Origin: Paratinospora sagittata
Lineage: Eukaryota > Streptophyta > Magnoliopsida > Ranunculales > Menispermaceae
Length of the DNA: 64,000 bases
Direction: 5' to 3'
NCBI GenBank assembly: GCA_035771175.1
Contig: CM069602.1
Coordinates: 9,675,501-9,739,500 of the forward strand
A model generated the notes under the pieces. It was not told where the DNA came from. It did no database searches and saw only the letters and a list, made by a program, of their open reading frames with translations. Shown here piece after piece: positions 35,391-46,257 of the stretch (the first letter of the stretch is position 1; the number at the start of each line of letters is the position of its first letter). Made by a program: the position numbers and the translations under genes.

Positions 35391-36032
35391 GGATTGTGAG
35401 TTTAATCTGTATTATTTAATTATCTTTGGCGTTGCAGTAATGATCGGTCTGTGTGGGAGTTCATGCTAATGAAGGTGACGTAGGGACTCATGCTAGCGTT
35501 TGTGGAGGGAAACAATATGCAAAATGTCCCAATGTGTGTCATTCTGTGATGCTTGGGAATTTTGTAAAAAATGGAGAAAAATTCTGTTTGTTCTGATAAA
35601 CATTGAGAAGGATGGAATTTAATCTATCAGGATTCAGATTCTCTTGAGACTGCCATGGCTTTGTTCTCCATATTTGTCCCTATGGTAGCATTCATGCATC
35701 TCAGGTACTTAATTGATCTGCTGGAATAGTTTCCTTTATGAAATGGCATATATAAAAAGATAGAATAATTTACCTGTTTGAGCTTATCTATCTTCCTTTT
35801 CATTTATTGTAACATTTTTTTGTTGCAACAGAACTTCATTGCTCTCTCTAATTAGCTTTTTTTTTTTTTTTTTTCTTTATGCTACGTATACTCAAGTTTA
35901 ACATTGAGATTTTGGATAATTTATGATTGTTCTTTAGAATCTCAAATGCCAACATTTTTTTTTTTTTTTTTTTTGAGAAGAAACAGAAATGCCAACATTT
36001 ATTAAGTAATATATACTTGTGATAAATAATTT
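35391..36032. other. Convergent intergenic gap between the PPR and CML genes
   Basis: Holds the 3'UTRs of both genes plus two poly-T tracts (35858-35875 and 35956-35974). Nothing else seen. Confidence 0.5.
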
Positions 36033-36455
36033 TCACTGCATCATAACCAAGAACTCATCGAAGCAAATGAGGCCATCTCCATTGAGATCAAAATGGCTTA
36101 TCATCTCCATGCACTCGCCAATCGTCCTCGACTCGCCCATTCGACTTAGCACCCTCTTCAAACTCCTTGGAGTAATGCACTCACTCCCATCCATCAAATA
36201 CATCTCAAATGCCTCCTTGAACTCCCCCATCTTCTCTTCTTCTCCTCTCCCTTCATCCTTCATCAATCTCACCAAATCCTCCAAGTCTAACATCCCATCT
36301 CCATCTGAATCCAACTCCTTCACCACCTCTTCTATCTGCAATTCCTCACCGCCTACCATTGCAGCACAACCTCTTAGCTCCTTCGGCAATAACTTCCCGT
36401 CTCCATCCTCATCGAGGTGGCGAAACACCCACTCGAATCCGTTGCTTTTTGCCAT
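36033..36455 (-). CDS. Calmodulin-like calcium sensor (CML37/38/39-like)
   Basis: Single exon, 140 residues, four EF-hand positions. EF1 loop (15-26, DEDGDGKLLPKE), EF2 loop (49-60, DSDGDGMLDLED) and EF4 loop (123-134, DLNGDGLICFDE) keep Asp at 1, 3 and 5 (or Asn) and a Glu/Asp at 12, so they should bind Ca2+. EF3 (86-97, YLMDGSECITPR) lacks the acidic ligands and is probably dead. An EF3 with GS.CITP followed by LKRVLSRMGES is, from memory, typical of the CML37/38/39 group, wound- and stress-induced Ca2+ sensors. No N-terminal acylation signal. Convergent with the PPR gene. Confidence 0.9.
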   Translation of the reverse strand: MAKSNGFEWVFRHLDEDGDGKLLPKELRGCAAMVGGEELQIEEVVKELDSDGDGMLDLEDLVRLMKDEGRGEEEKMGEFKEAFEMYLMDGSECITPRSLKRVLSRMGESRTIGECMEMISHFDLNGDGLICFDEFLVMMQ

Positions 36456-36760
36456 TTTTAACGATGAACTTGATATGGGTCTTTCTTAACTTGAAAAATT
36501 AAGTTGGTTCTAGGCAGAAATCTAGACAAGATCGAAATGGGTATTCGTAAATTCGAAAAAAGAAAAGAAAAAGAAAAACTGAACTTGAATTGGGTGGCTA
36601 TCTATGTACGTGGTGGTAGTGAATAAAATGAAGCAAAGTACTGCTAGCTAAAAGCTATTGTATGAACAACAGTAAGATCAAATATATGTATGATGATACA
36701 AAATAAAGCTTCTGAGATGATTACTCAATTTTTGGTTGGAATTCAAATTTGGGCGAGTTG

Positions 36761-36992
36761 TATTTATATGATACAGATGCGTGCTACGCGTGCTTGACGT
36801 TAGTTCAACTGTGGTAGACCCAGCAATAGAAGCGAAGGTGCTGATGGCGTGTTATAGAAACGAAAGAATAAAAGGATGATGAAGAAAGCATCATGAATTA
36901 GAACAATCAAAGCGATTATGACGAGAAGATGAAATAAATAGAAGGAAGTAATGAGGAAATTTCATGGCAAGTTCAGCCTTTGAAACACGCGT
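36761..36992 (-). promoter_or_regulatory. CML promoter: TATA box and two ACGCGT motifs
   Basis: On the minus strand TATAAATA lies at 36761-36768, about 300 bases before the ATG. ACGCGT (CGCG-box core) occurs at 36786-36791 and again at 36987-36992, both inside GC-richer patches (the first within TGCTACGCGTGC). CGCG boxes bind CAMTA calmodulin-dependent factors and are common upstream of rapidly stress-induced genes, which fits the encoded Ca2+ sensor. Motifs are seen; use is inferred. Confidence 0.45.
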
Positions 36993-37934
36993 GATTGCAA
37001 GAATACTGGAAAGATACCCAAAGAATCTGAGTCGTTAACGCCGTGCCCTGTGAAGTCGAAGTCAGGTTTTTTGGCACGTTGACTAGGGTCACGTGTTTTT
37101 GGGGGTTTACTATCTAAAACCGTTTTATAAGCTTATTTATTTATGTTGACATCAATATCTTGAATGTTGTGGGGTTTAGTTTTGTTGTCTTGCGTCTGTT
37201 GTGAGCCGCCCATATTGGCCCTAATGACTCATTATATTTGTATTGTGCTTAGTATTATATGATTGGTGACAAAATATATGTACTTTGGAAGTAGAGATTG
37301 AAATGTAACGTAACGTTTGATAAAAAAATAAAAATAAAAAAATCAAAGGTATGTTTGATAGTTAAATAAAATGAAAAATAATATTGACGTATATGGAGTG
37401 TTGCACTGTAATACAAACGATAACACTTTCTCACTTTTGAATTGTATCGATTGATGTGTTGACATGTAATTCGATAAAAATTCAAAGATGATGAATTAAT
37501 AACCCCTAAGGATTAATATATTAACTCTAATATTAACTCGTAGATGTTAATATATTAACCTTATGGTTAATTTTCCCTTCTTTTCTTTATTTAAAAGAAA
37601 GGTGTAAAAGAATAGATAAGACCTCGCCACGCAGTGTTTGTGTGGCGTATGGTCTGCATCTTTGCGGACCATACGAGCCCACAAAATGCACTCCTACTTA
37701 TTGTATTTTTTTTCACTTTACTAATGTGGTGACAAACTAACAAATGATTCTAAATGTTCCTACCAAATACACTCATTCAATCCGTGACTGTTACATTAGT
37801 TGTTTATAATTTTGTCTATTTTTTTTTAAGTCGCTTAAGCATTCTTGTACACTAAACTAAATGAAGAAAATCACTATTAAATTTACATGTTAATTAATGT
37901 TTATAAAATTAAATACAATGTAATCATTTAATTA
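36993..37934. other. Intergenic stretch between the CML promoter and the LINE
   Basis: AT-rich; a GC-richer patch at 37620-37690 contains an imperfect inverted repeat (TATGGTCTGCA / TGCGGACCATACG). No gene seen. Confidence 0.4.
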
Positions 37935-39257
37935 TAGAAAAACTTCTTTTTTTTTTGATAGAACACCTATTGTCATAAAACAGAAGGAGGAGAAGTCTCC
38001 ATGAATACAATATCACAAATAACAGGGGGAGATTTCTCAAGCCAAACGAGGGAGAATTCCAAACTTAAACCAAATCTGCTAAGTCTATCAGCAACATGAT
38101 TACATTCCCTAGGAATAGCACTTAGAGAGACATTTGGTCAATGGTCGATGAGGGCTAAACAATCACCGACCAATTCACCAATTTCAGAATGATCATGGTT
38201 TGATCGTTTGAGCTCATTTAACACATCAGCAGAATCAATCTCAATGATATCAATTGGAACACCAGATTCAATAGCAAACTCCAGACCTGATCACAAGGCA
38301 CATAGTTCAGTTGCTTTGGCATTGAGACCACCAACCTCATGAGCCGCTTTAGCGGCAATCACATTGCCTAAATGGTCTCTCACCACCATACCAACTCCAA
38401 CTGATCTGCCGACTCCCATACTAGCATCGACGTTCATTTTCAACTAGTCTCGAGGAGGAGGGCGCCATCTTTGATTTATGTTTAATTTCCTTGTAGTACT
38501 GATTTTCAATGATTGTTAGTATTCTGTGAGAGTAAACATTGCTTTCTCTGCAATTAGTGTTGTAAACACAACCTTTTCCCCCACACAAATGTTGTTTCTA
38601 TCATTCCATATGGCCCAAGCTGTGATCATAATTTTCTCAAGGTCGCACATGCTTGCTTCCAAGCTTATACTCACAAAGTCACCCATCTCAATTCACTCCC
38701 ATAAACCTTTGTCTTCAATCATACTTTCCAATGTCCAAACATCAGAAGCCTTTTTGCACATTGCAATTGCATGCCTTAGAGATTCATCCTCCTCTTGGCA
38801 TAGCCCACAGATAGCATCATCCACAACTTTTCTCCTTTTTAGGTATTTTTTGGATGGCAGAAATTTATGTAGCAATCTCTAGAAAAAGATATTCACTTTT
38901 GGAGGGAGATTGGTGGACCGTACTCTAGTCCAAAACTTCTTTGACCTGCTTCTATTTGAACATTCTCCTGATCTATCAAGGTCCATAGCAGCCCTATAAC
39001 CGCTCTTAACTGTGTACTGTCCATTTTTCGTAAAATGCCAAACCATCGTGTCACAGGGACTCCTTCGGCTTAATGGAATTTTTAAGACTTCTTCTACACC
39101 AATTGGGAGAAGGTGATCATTTAATTTTCCAATATTCCAGTTGCAATCATCAGTTATGAAAGAAGCAACTGAGCAATCAATGGATGGTTTCAAAGGGGTG
39201 ATTAGCTTGAAAGATGATGGTCTAAGCAGCCAAGGATCATGAAACATATGGATATCA

Positions 39258-41352
39258 TGTAACACCCCGTAAATTTACTTAAATACATACGGTGACGTAC
39301 ACGTATATCAAGATATATAATAAACATATTTTATACGTAGGAGCTAATTATACGCTTGATAATACACGTCTTTTATACGTAGGAGCCAAATATACGTGTG
39401 TATGAGTAGTAAAGAAGATGATACATATGGGATCATCTTATATGGGTGCTTACAAGTTAAATATTGGAGTTGATTTAAATTAATTAATTTATGGGGTTGG
39501 TTAATTAAATATGTAAATTGAGTGTATAGAAGAGGAATAAAAAATAAAATAAAATAAAATACTGTTCATTTGAGGGGTACTGTTTACCGAATAGTACTAT
39601 AAACAGTACTCGTATGTAATAAACAAAAAGAAAAAAAAAACGAAAAACGAACGAAGTTGCAGAACGTCCATAACCGAGAAGAAGGAGAAGAAGAAAAAGG
39701 GGAAACGCGGGATTCGCGTCAAATTCGGACCCGTGGTAAGTGATTTCAACTCTATTTCTTCGTGAAATTACTATCTAAGCTAGATGTAACGATTCTAGCG
39801 GACTAATTTTAGCTATGGGAGCAGTTTTGCGGCATTTTAACAAATTGGAGTTTTGAACCAACGTGAATAAAAATCCGCTAAACAGGTAGAAAAACACTCC
39901 TTAGACGGTAGGGACCCTGAATATGTGGTTAGATTCCATTTTATGATTTTTGGAGACCGTTTGACAATGTTAATACAATTTACATGTTTCGAATAAATAG
40001 TGATGCATAGTACTATGAAACATTGATGTGATGTGAATAGTAAACAGTGATGTAAATAGTGAATAATGATGTGAATAGTGACAGTGAACAATGATGTAAA
40101 CATTAATGTGAATAGTACTATAAACAGTGATGTGGATAGTACTGTGAACAGTGATGTGAACAGTGATATGCATCCAATGAAACTCCGGTTTGAGATCATA
40201 GAATCGTAGAGAATTGAATTCCGGACATTTCGATACTAAGATCGTGATTTTTGGATATGATTTGATATTTTTAATAGCTAAAGATATGATAAATGGTGAT
40301 TCTCATGATAATCTATGGTTCATTTCAGTGTTTAAATTGAGAGTTGTGCATGGATAAATGCTCTTGAGGAAGCAATTATGAGGGACGTTTATTGTTGCTC
40401 GATTTGACGTAGAAACCCCGTGTAACCACTGTGAGTATAGTTTTCTTGATTTGGTTCTTGTATGACGTTGTACGCATATAAAATGTTTGATTGTATGCAT
40501 GTTATATATATATATATATATAATGCATTGAGTTTTATGGATCATGCAAACTGATTTTAGCAATTGGAGTTTGTAATGATGTCATCCCGGATGAGGTTTT
40601 GCGAGTCCTCATTGTCAGTAGGCCTGTCCTAACAAGGGTTGCGATCCTTGAAATGACTGTGAATTGGGTAATGAGAGGCTGTGGCTACCTTGTAACGGCC
40701 ATACAAGGGTTAGACTCGCTCTCTTGCCTTGAGGAGGAGGGAGATTGTGCATTGTATTATTGAAAACTCATGCAATTTATGTTGTTGACATGTATAATAT
40801 ATTCGTTGAATGATGCATGTGTTGAATAAGTGTTTGAAATGATTTTAAATGTCATATTTCTCTAAATGTATATAAGTGTCATCTCAAGAACTATATTCAC
40901 TGAGCTGTTGTTTGCTCACCCCATTTCCTCAAATATTTCAGGTATTGAGTCGAAGGGAAAAGGAAACTCCGTGAGTGATAATCACGTGAGCCTTCGTCTG
41001 GTATGTGTATGTACGCTTGGAGGAAATAGCTTATATTGTTAGTTTGATATGTATACTTATCACACATTATATATATGTATTATCATCTAGATGGGATGTG
41101 TGGGCATATATATATAGCTTAATATATTAGATGATGAAATGAAAATGTGATGTGTGAATGAATGGAATGATTATAGAGATCTATATTGGATTTGATTTGT
41201 GGTATATTAGGAAAATTTTTTTTGTAAATGTTGGAAAGGATTGTGAGACTACGTGAAGACTAACAGTGTATTATATACTGTATATGGGTATGTACAATGT
41301 ATAGTACACTGTGTCGGTCATGACGTCAGCCTATGTCAGGGGCGTCGTGACA
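39258..41352. mobile_element. Solo LTR (2095 bp) inserted in LINE ORF2
   Basis: Starts TGTAACACCCCG and ends GGGGCGTCGTGACA, so TG...CA, and is flanked by a perfect 5-bp duplication TATCA (39253-39257 and 41353-41357). Removing it together with one TATCA copy brings the LINE reading frame back in register (GNGL | DIHMF). No protein domain and no second copy of the ends inside: a solo LTR left by LTR-LTR recombination. TGTAACACCCC ends and the GCTCACCCCATTT...TTTCAGGTATTGAG stretch near 40915-40950 suggest a Ty3/gypsy chromovirus type, from memory. Confidence 0.85.
39985..40170. repeat. GTGATGTGAATAGTA-type minisatellite inside the solo LTR
   Basis: About a dozen imperfect units of 10-14 bp around TGATGTGAACAGT and TGAATAGTA. 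A shorter patch of the same words (GTTCATTTGAGG, GTACTGTTTACC, ATAGTACTATAAACAGTA) lies at 39560-39620. Confidence 0.8.
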
Positions 41353-43013
41353 TATCAAGACCATTTCCAACCCGCCATCTACAACCTTTCACTAGTAAAT
41401 CTCGGCCCCATAAGATATTTCTCCATATCTGAGATGCACCCTTTTTCAATTCTGTCTTCCAAAAGAATGAGTTTTGGAAATATTTTGCTTTGAGAATATG
41501 GACCAAAAGAGAATCCGGGTTGTTTTGGATTCGCCACCCCTGTTTTGCAAGTAAAGCTTTGTTAAAAAAACTCCAAGGATCTGAAACCCATCCCTCCATC
41601 CTCTTTGCTGAGCACAGGTTCTTCCATTTTGACCAATAAATCTTCTTCTGGCCATCAGTTTCTCCCACCAGAAACCAACGAGAATAGAATTCAGCTGGGA
41701 GCAAAGGGTTCGAGGAATTCAGAAACAACTCATTGGATAAACAGATTGGGCTTGAGCAACTACTTTTATAAGGACTTCTTTTCCACCCACAGAGAACAAC
41801 TTTGATTTGTACAGGTGTGTTTCCTTCCACAACTTTTGCTTCACAAACTGAAACATTTTTGTAGTGTTTTTATGACCAAGCGAAGGGAGCCCCAAATATC
41901 TTGGTTGAAAGGTTGTGTTATGGAGTCCCAGCCTACTCGTGAACCAACCCTTTACCTCATCACTCACATTTGGACTGAAGAAAATCGACGATTGGTTGAA
42001 ATTCACTTTCTAACCTGATGCATCCTCATATGTTCTCAAGGCTAACTGTATTGCATAACTATTTGGCGAGTTTGCTTTGCACATAATCAAAGAATCATCA
42101 GCAAAAAATAAGTGAGACAGCTTTGGGCTGCCTCGAGCAATTCTTGGCCCTTCTAAAATACCTTTTCTTTCAGCTTTCCTTAGAATGGCTGAGAGCCCTT
42201 CTGCACATATTAAAAGCAGGTAGGGGATAATGGGTCCCCCTACCTTAACCCCCTCGATGGCTTTATATACACCCATGAGCCTGACCGTTAACAATTACAG
42301 AAGAAGTAACAGTAGAAATGAATTTGAAAATTAGATCCGTCCATTACAATGAGAACCCCATAGTAATCATGGTTTCTCTAAGGTATGACCACTCCACCCT
42401 ATCGTAAGCCTTGCTTATATCAAGCTTTAAGGCCGAAAAACCTTTAGATCCTGATCTTAGGTTCTTTAGGTAATGCAAGTGTTCGAAGGCTAGGATTATG
42501 TTATATGTAATCAACCTCCCCTTAAAAAAAACACATTGATTCTCAGAAATAACATAGGGGAGAATCCCTTTTAGCCTATTTGCTATCATTTTTGCCATGA
42601 ATTTATAGGTAACGTTGCATAGACTAACGAGTTTGATGTCAGAAGGGCCAGCAAGGTTTTTTAATTTTTGGAATGAGGGCAATATATGTCTGATTAAACT
42701 TTCTAATGTTTCCATTTCCATTTAAACGAAAAAGACAAGCATTACAAATGAACTCCCCCACAAAATCCCAGTATTTTTGGTAAAATTGGGCAGTGAGTCC
42801 ATTGGGGCCGGGACTTTTGAAAGGACCCATGGAAAATAAAGCCTCTTTTACCTCCCTTGCTATGAATGGAAGACTTAGTTGATTATTCATCTCGTTTGTC
42901 ACTACTCTGTCCATTCCTTTAAGAGCATATTTGATTTTTGACATTGGTGGATCCACATATGTAAACATATCCTCGAAAAAGTCGACCATGATCTGTTTAA
43001 TCCGGACTTCATC

Positions 43014-44222
43014 TGTCACACCCTGGGTTGCACAGCGTGCCCCCTACCCAGGTGCGGGCGCACCCCCTCGGAGCGAACGCCTAGCCATTATGGATCCATA
43101 ATATTGTCCCATCTCGGCCAACCACGCCACACAAGGACGCCGGTCACCGAGATCATTTATCCCCCTGCACAATCCACAGCACAGGGAGGGCCTCCCCCAA
43201 GTTCGAACTCGCAACCTCTTCCTCATAAGGTTAGATTTCGCAACTTGAGTATCCATTGAACCATTTGACTCAATGGGTACTCAAGTTGCGAAATCTAACC
43301 TTATGAGGAAGAGGTTACAAGTTCGAACTTGGGGGAGGCCCTCCCTGTGCTGTGGATTGTGCGGGGGGATAAATGATCTCGGTGACCGGCGTCCTTGTGT
43401 GGCGTGGCTGGCCGAGATGGGACAATATTATGGATCCATAATGGCTAGGCGTTCGCTCCGAGGGGGTGCGCCCGCACCTGGGTAGGGGGCACGCTGTGCA
43501 ACCCAGGGTGTGACAAAAAGGCCTTATGTAGTGGTTACTGCGGTTGCGACGGAGGACTCCTCGAGGGGGAGGTCCGGTGTTCGAACCGTGGGGAAGCCCC
43601 GCACTGTGCTATGCACTGTTGTGGACAAAGGGTGGTTGCGATCCGTGCGCCGGGTGGCCAGGAGACAATATTGTGTGGTACAGTGAGGGGTAATCCTTCT
43701 GTATAAACATAAGGCCTTTTTGTCACACCCTGGGTTGCACAGCGTGCCCCCTACCCAGGTGCGGGCGCACCCCCTCGGAGCGAACGCCTAGCCATTATGG
43801 ATCCATAATATTGTCCCATCTCGGCCAGCCACGCCACACAAGGACGCCGGTCACCGAGATCATATATCCCCCCGCACAATCCACAGCACAGGGAGGGCCT
43901 CCCCCAAGTTCGAACTCGCAACCTCTTCCTCATAAGGTTAGATTTCGCAACTTGAGTACCCATTGAGTCAAATGGTTCAATGGATACTCAAGTTGCGAAA
44001 TCTAACCTTATGAGGAAGAGGTTGCGAGTTCGAACTTGGGGGAGGCCCTCCCTGTGCTGTGGATTGTGCAGGGGGATAAATGATCTCGGTGACCGGCGTC
44101 CTTGTGTGGCGTGGCTGGCCGAGATGGGACAATATTATGGATCCATAATGGCTAGGCGTTCGCTCCGAGGGGGTGCGCCCGCACCTGGGTAGGGGGCACG
44201 CTGTGCAACCCAGGGTGTGACA
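43014..44222. mobile_element. Palindrome-of-palindromes element (1209 bp) in LINE ORF2
   Basis: Two 502-bp units (43014-43515 and 43721-44222), each a near-perfect palindrome, flank a 205-bp spacer that itself has 13-bp inverted ends (AAAAGGCCTTATG / CATAAGGCCTTTT). The unit centres are reverse complements of each other, so the whole is one large inverted repeat. Ends are TGTCACACCC...GGGTGTGACA. A perfect 5-bp TCATC duplication flanks it (43009-43013 and 44223-44227), and excision with one copy puts the LINE frame back in register (WERDEVR). Each half-unit has tRNA-like box A (TGGTTCAATGG) and box B (GCGAGTTCGAACTTG); the spacer has GTAGTGGTTA and GTGTTCGAACC. Short ends plus a 5-bp duplication argue for integrase-type insertion (TRIM-like) rather than a SINE. 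No coding capacity. Confidence 0.82.
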
Positions 44223-44775
44223 TCATCCCTTTCCCAAAACCCCGCCTCATTTTTGAGCTTCTTTATCTAATTTGTCTTCTGCCTCGCCTTGGTTTTTGCA
44301 TGGAAATACTTAGTGTTCTTATCCCCGTGCTTCAGCCAACTTGTTTTTGCCCTTTGACCCTAGAAAACTTCTTCTTTTAACTGCAACTTCTCTAACTTTG
44401 CTTCTAAAGATTTTATCACATTCCATTTCTTTTCAACTTGAACACCATCATAGAGTCTGTTGAGAGTCTTTCTCACCTCTTCAATCTTCTTCGGGATCTT
44501 CCCATATTTTTCCATACCCCATTGAAGCAGTTCCGACATGCAGTGCTCATTTTGTGCCAGAGCCACTGCATCTGGTCTTACGTCTCCTCAGAAACCCCAA
44601 ACCTTTTTTATAATCTCTTAAGCCTCACTGTCCCCAACCCAAAGGGGCCTCAAAATGTTTCCTTCTCCTACTTGGGGGGGGAAAGCACAAAATTTGCTTC
44701 TCTCATGATTTTAATTGGTCTGTGATCAGATGACATGTAATCAAGATGGATGCAAGTTGTTTTAGGAAACCGCAA

Positions 44776-45642
44776 TGTCACGCCCTGGGTTGCACAGCGT
44801 GCCCCCTACCCAGACGCGGGCGCACTCCCACCGCAGCGGGAGCGAACGCCTAGCCATTATGGATCCCATAATATTGTCACATCTCGGCCAGCCACGCCAC
44901 ACAAGGACGCCGGTCACCGAGATCATTTATCCCCCTGCACAATCCACAGCACGGGGAGGGCCTCCCCCAAGTTCGAACTCGCAACCTCTTCCTCATAAGG
45001 TTAGATTTCGCAACTTGAGTATCCATCTCGGCCAGCCACGCCACACAAGGACGCCGGTCACCGAGATCATTTATCCCCCTGCACAATCCACAGCACAGGG
45101 AGGGCCTCCCCCAAGTTCGAACTCGCAACCTCTTCCTCATAAGGTTAGATTTCGCAACTTGAGTATCCATTGAACTATGGATACTCAAGTTGCGAAATCT
45201 AACCTTATGAGGAAGAGGCTGCGAGTTCGAACTTGGGGGAGGCCCTCCCTGTGCTGTGGATTGTGCAGGGGATAAATGATCTCGGTGACCGGCGTCCTTG
45301 TGTGGCGTGGCTGGCCGAGATGTGACAATATTATGGGATCCATAATGGCTAGGCGTTCGCTCCCGCTGCGGTGGGAGTGCGCCCGCGTCTGGGTAGGGGG
45401 CACGCTGTGCAACCCAAGGCGTGACAAAAAGGCCTACCCAGACGCGGGCGCACCCCCTCGGGGCGAACACCTAGTCATAGTACCACATAATATTGTCCCA
45501 TCTCGGCCAGCCATGCCGCACAAGGACGCCGGTCACCGAGATCATTTATCCCCTTTGAACAATCCACAGCACAGAGAGGGCCTCCCCAAAGTTCGAACCC
45601 ACAACCTTTTCCTCATAAGGTTAGATTTCACAACTTGAGTAT
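44776..45642. mobile_element. Second, rearranged palindromic element of the same family in the LINE endonuclease domain
   Basis: Starts TGTCACGCCCTGGG. A palindromic unit runs to 45426 and contains an internal direct duplication of about 150 bp (44880-45026 repeated from 45027). After AAAAAGGCC the sequence jumps into a partial extra arm (45433-45642) ending at GAGTATC. CAA occurs on both sides (44773-44775 and 45643-45645), and joining across it keeps the LINE reading frame (DWRLRFPK). The right end is therefore truncated or rearranged. It differs from 43014-44222 in the CACCGCAGCGGGAG segment, so it is a separate subfamily member. Confidence 0.7.
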
Positions 45643-46257
45643 CAACCTCCAATCTGCCGAACGAAAAACACGATCAATTCGTTCCCTTATGTTTGCCACC
45701 CCCTTTTTCCTGTTGTTCCATGTGAAAGGAGGGCCAGTTAACCCCAAATCCAATATATCACAGACCTCGATTGACTCCCGAAACTTGTCCATAGCTGACT
45801 GAGATCTTGGGCACCCCCCCTGTTTTTCATGTTGAAAAAGAACCTCCTTGAAGTCGCCCACTATCAACCAATCTGAGCACGAGAAATCATTAAGCCTTTT
45901 CAGCAGCTCTCAAGAGACATGATGGTTAGCAGATTCAGGTTCCCCGTAGAAGCTCGTTAAACGCCATCTGTCCTCACCCCTTCTCAACCCAAACATCAAT
46001 GTGGCCCTTAGACATAGAATAAAGAGAAATTTTGAGAAAGTTTTTCCACAGCAGAATAATCCCACCACCATTACCCACCTTAGGACCCGCTATCATTCCA
46101 TCAAAACCAAGAGAGGCCCATAAACGTTCGCACCTATTTTGTTGTAATCTAGCTTCCATCAGGAAAATTATTCTGGGATCTTGTCTTTGCACCACAGTGC
46201 GCAGATCTCCGAATGTTCGGGGATTCCCAAGCCCCCGAACATTCCAACTTATGATAC

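Noticed and set aside
36019..36489. 156-residue plus-strand frame opposite the CML gene
   Set aside because: Low-complexity Ser/Pro reading opposite a clear EF-hand protein.
43014..44222. Reading the palindromic units as two ordinary SINEs inserted head to head
   Set aside because: The 5-bp duplication flanks the whole 1209 bp, there are no A tails, and unit ends are TGT...ACA. It remains possible that the half-units descend from a SINE.
44877..45470. 197-residue minus-strand frame, and similar 70-residue frames repeated at 43044-44192
   Set aside because: They are readings through GC-rich palindromic arms; the same peptide appears on both strands because the DNA is self-complementary. No codon signal or domain.
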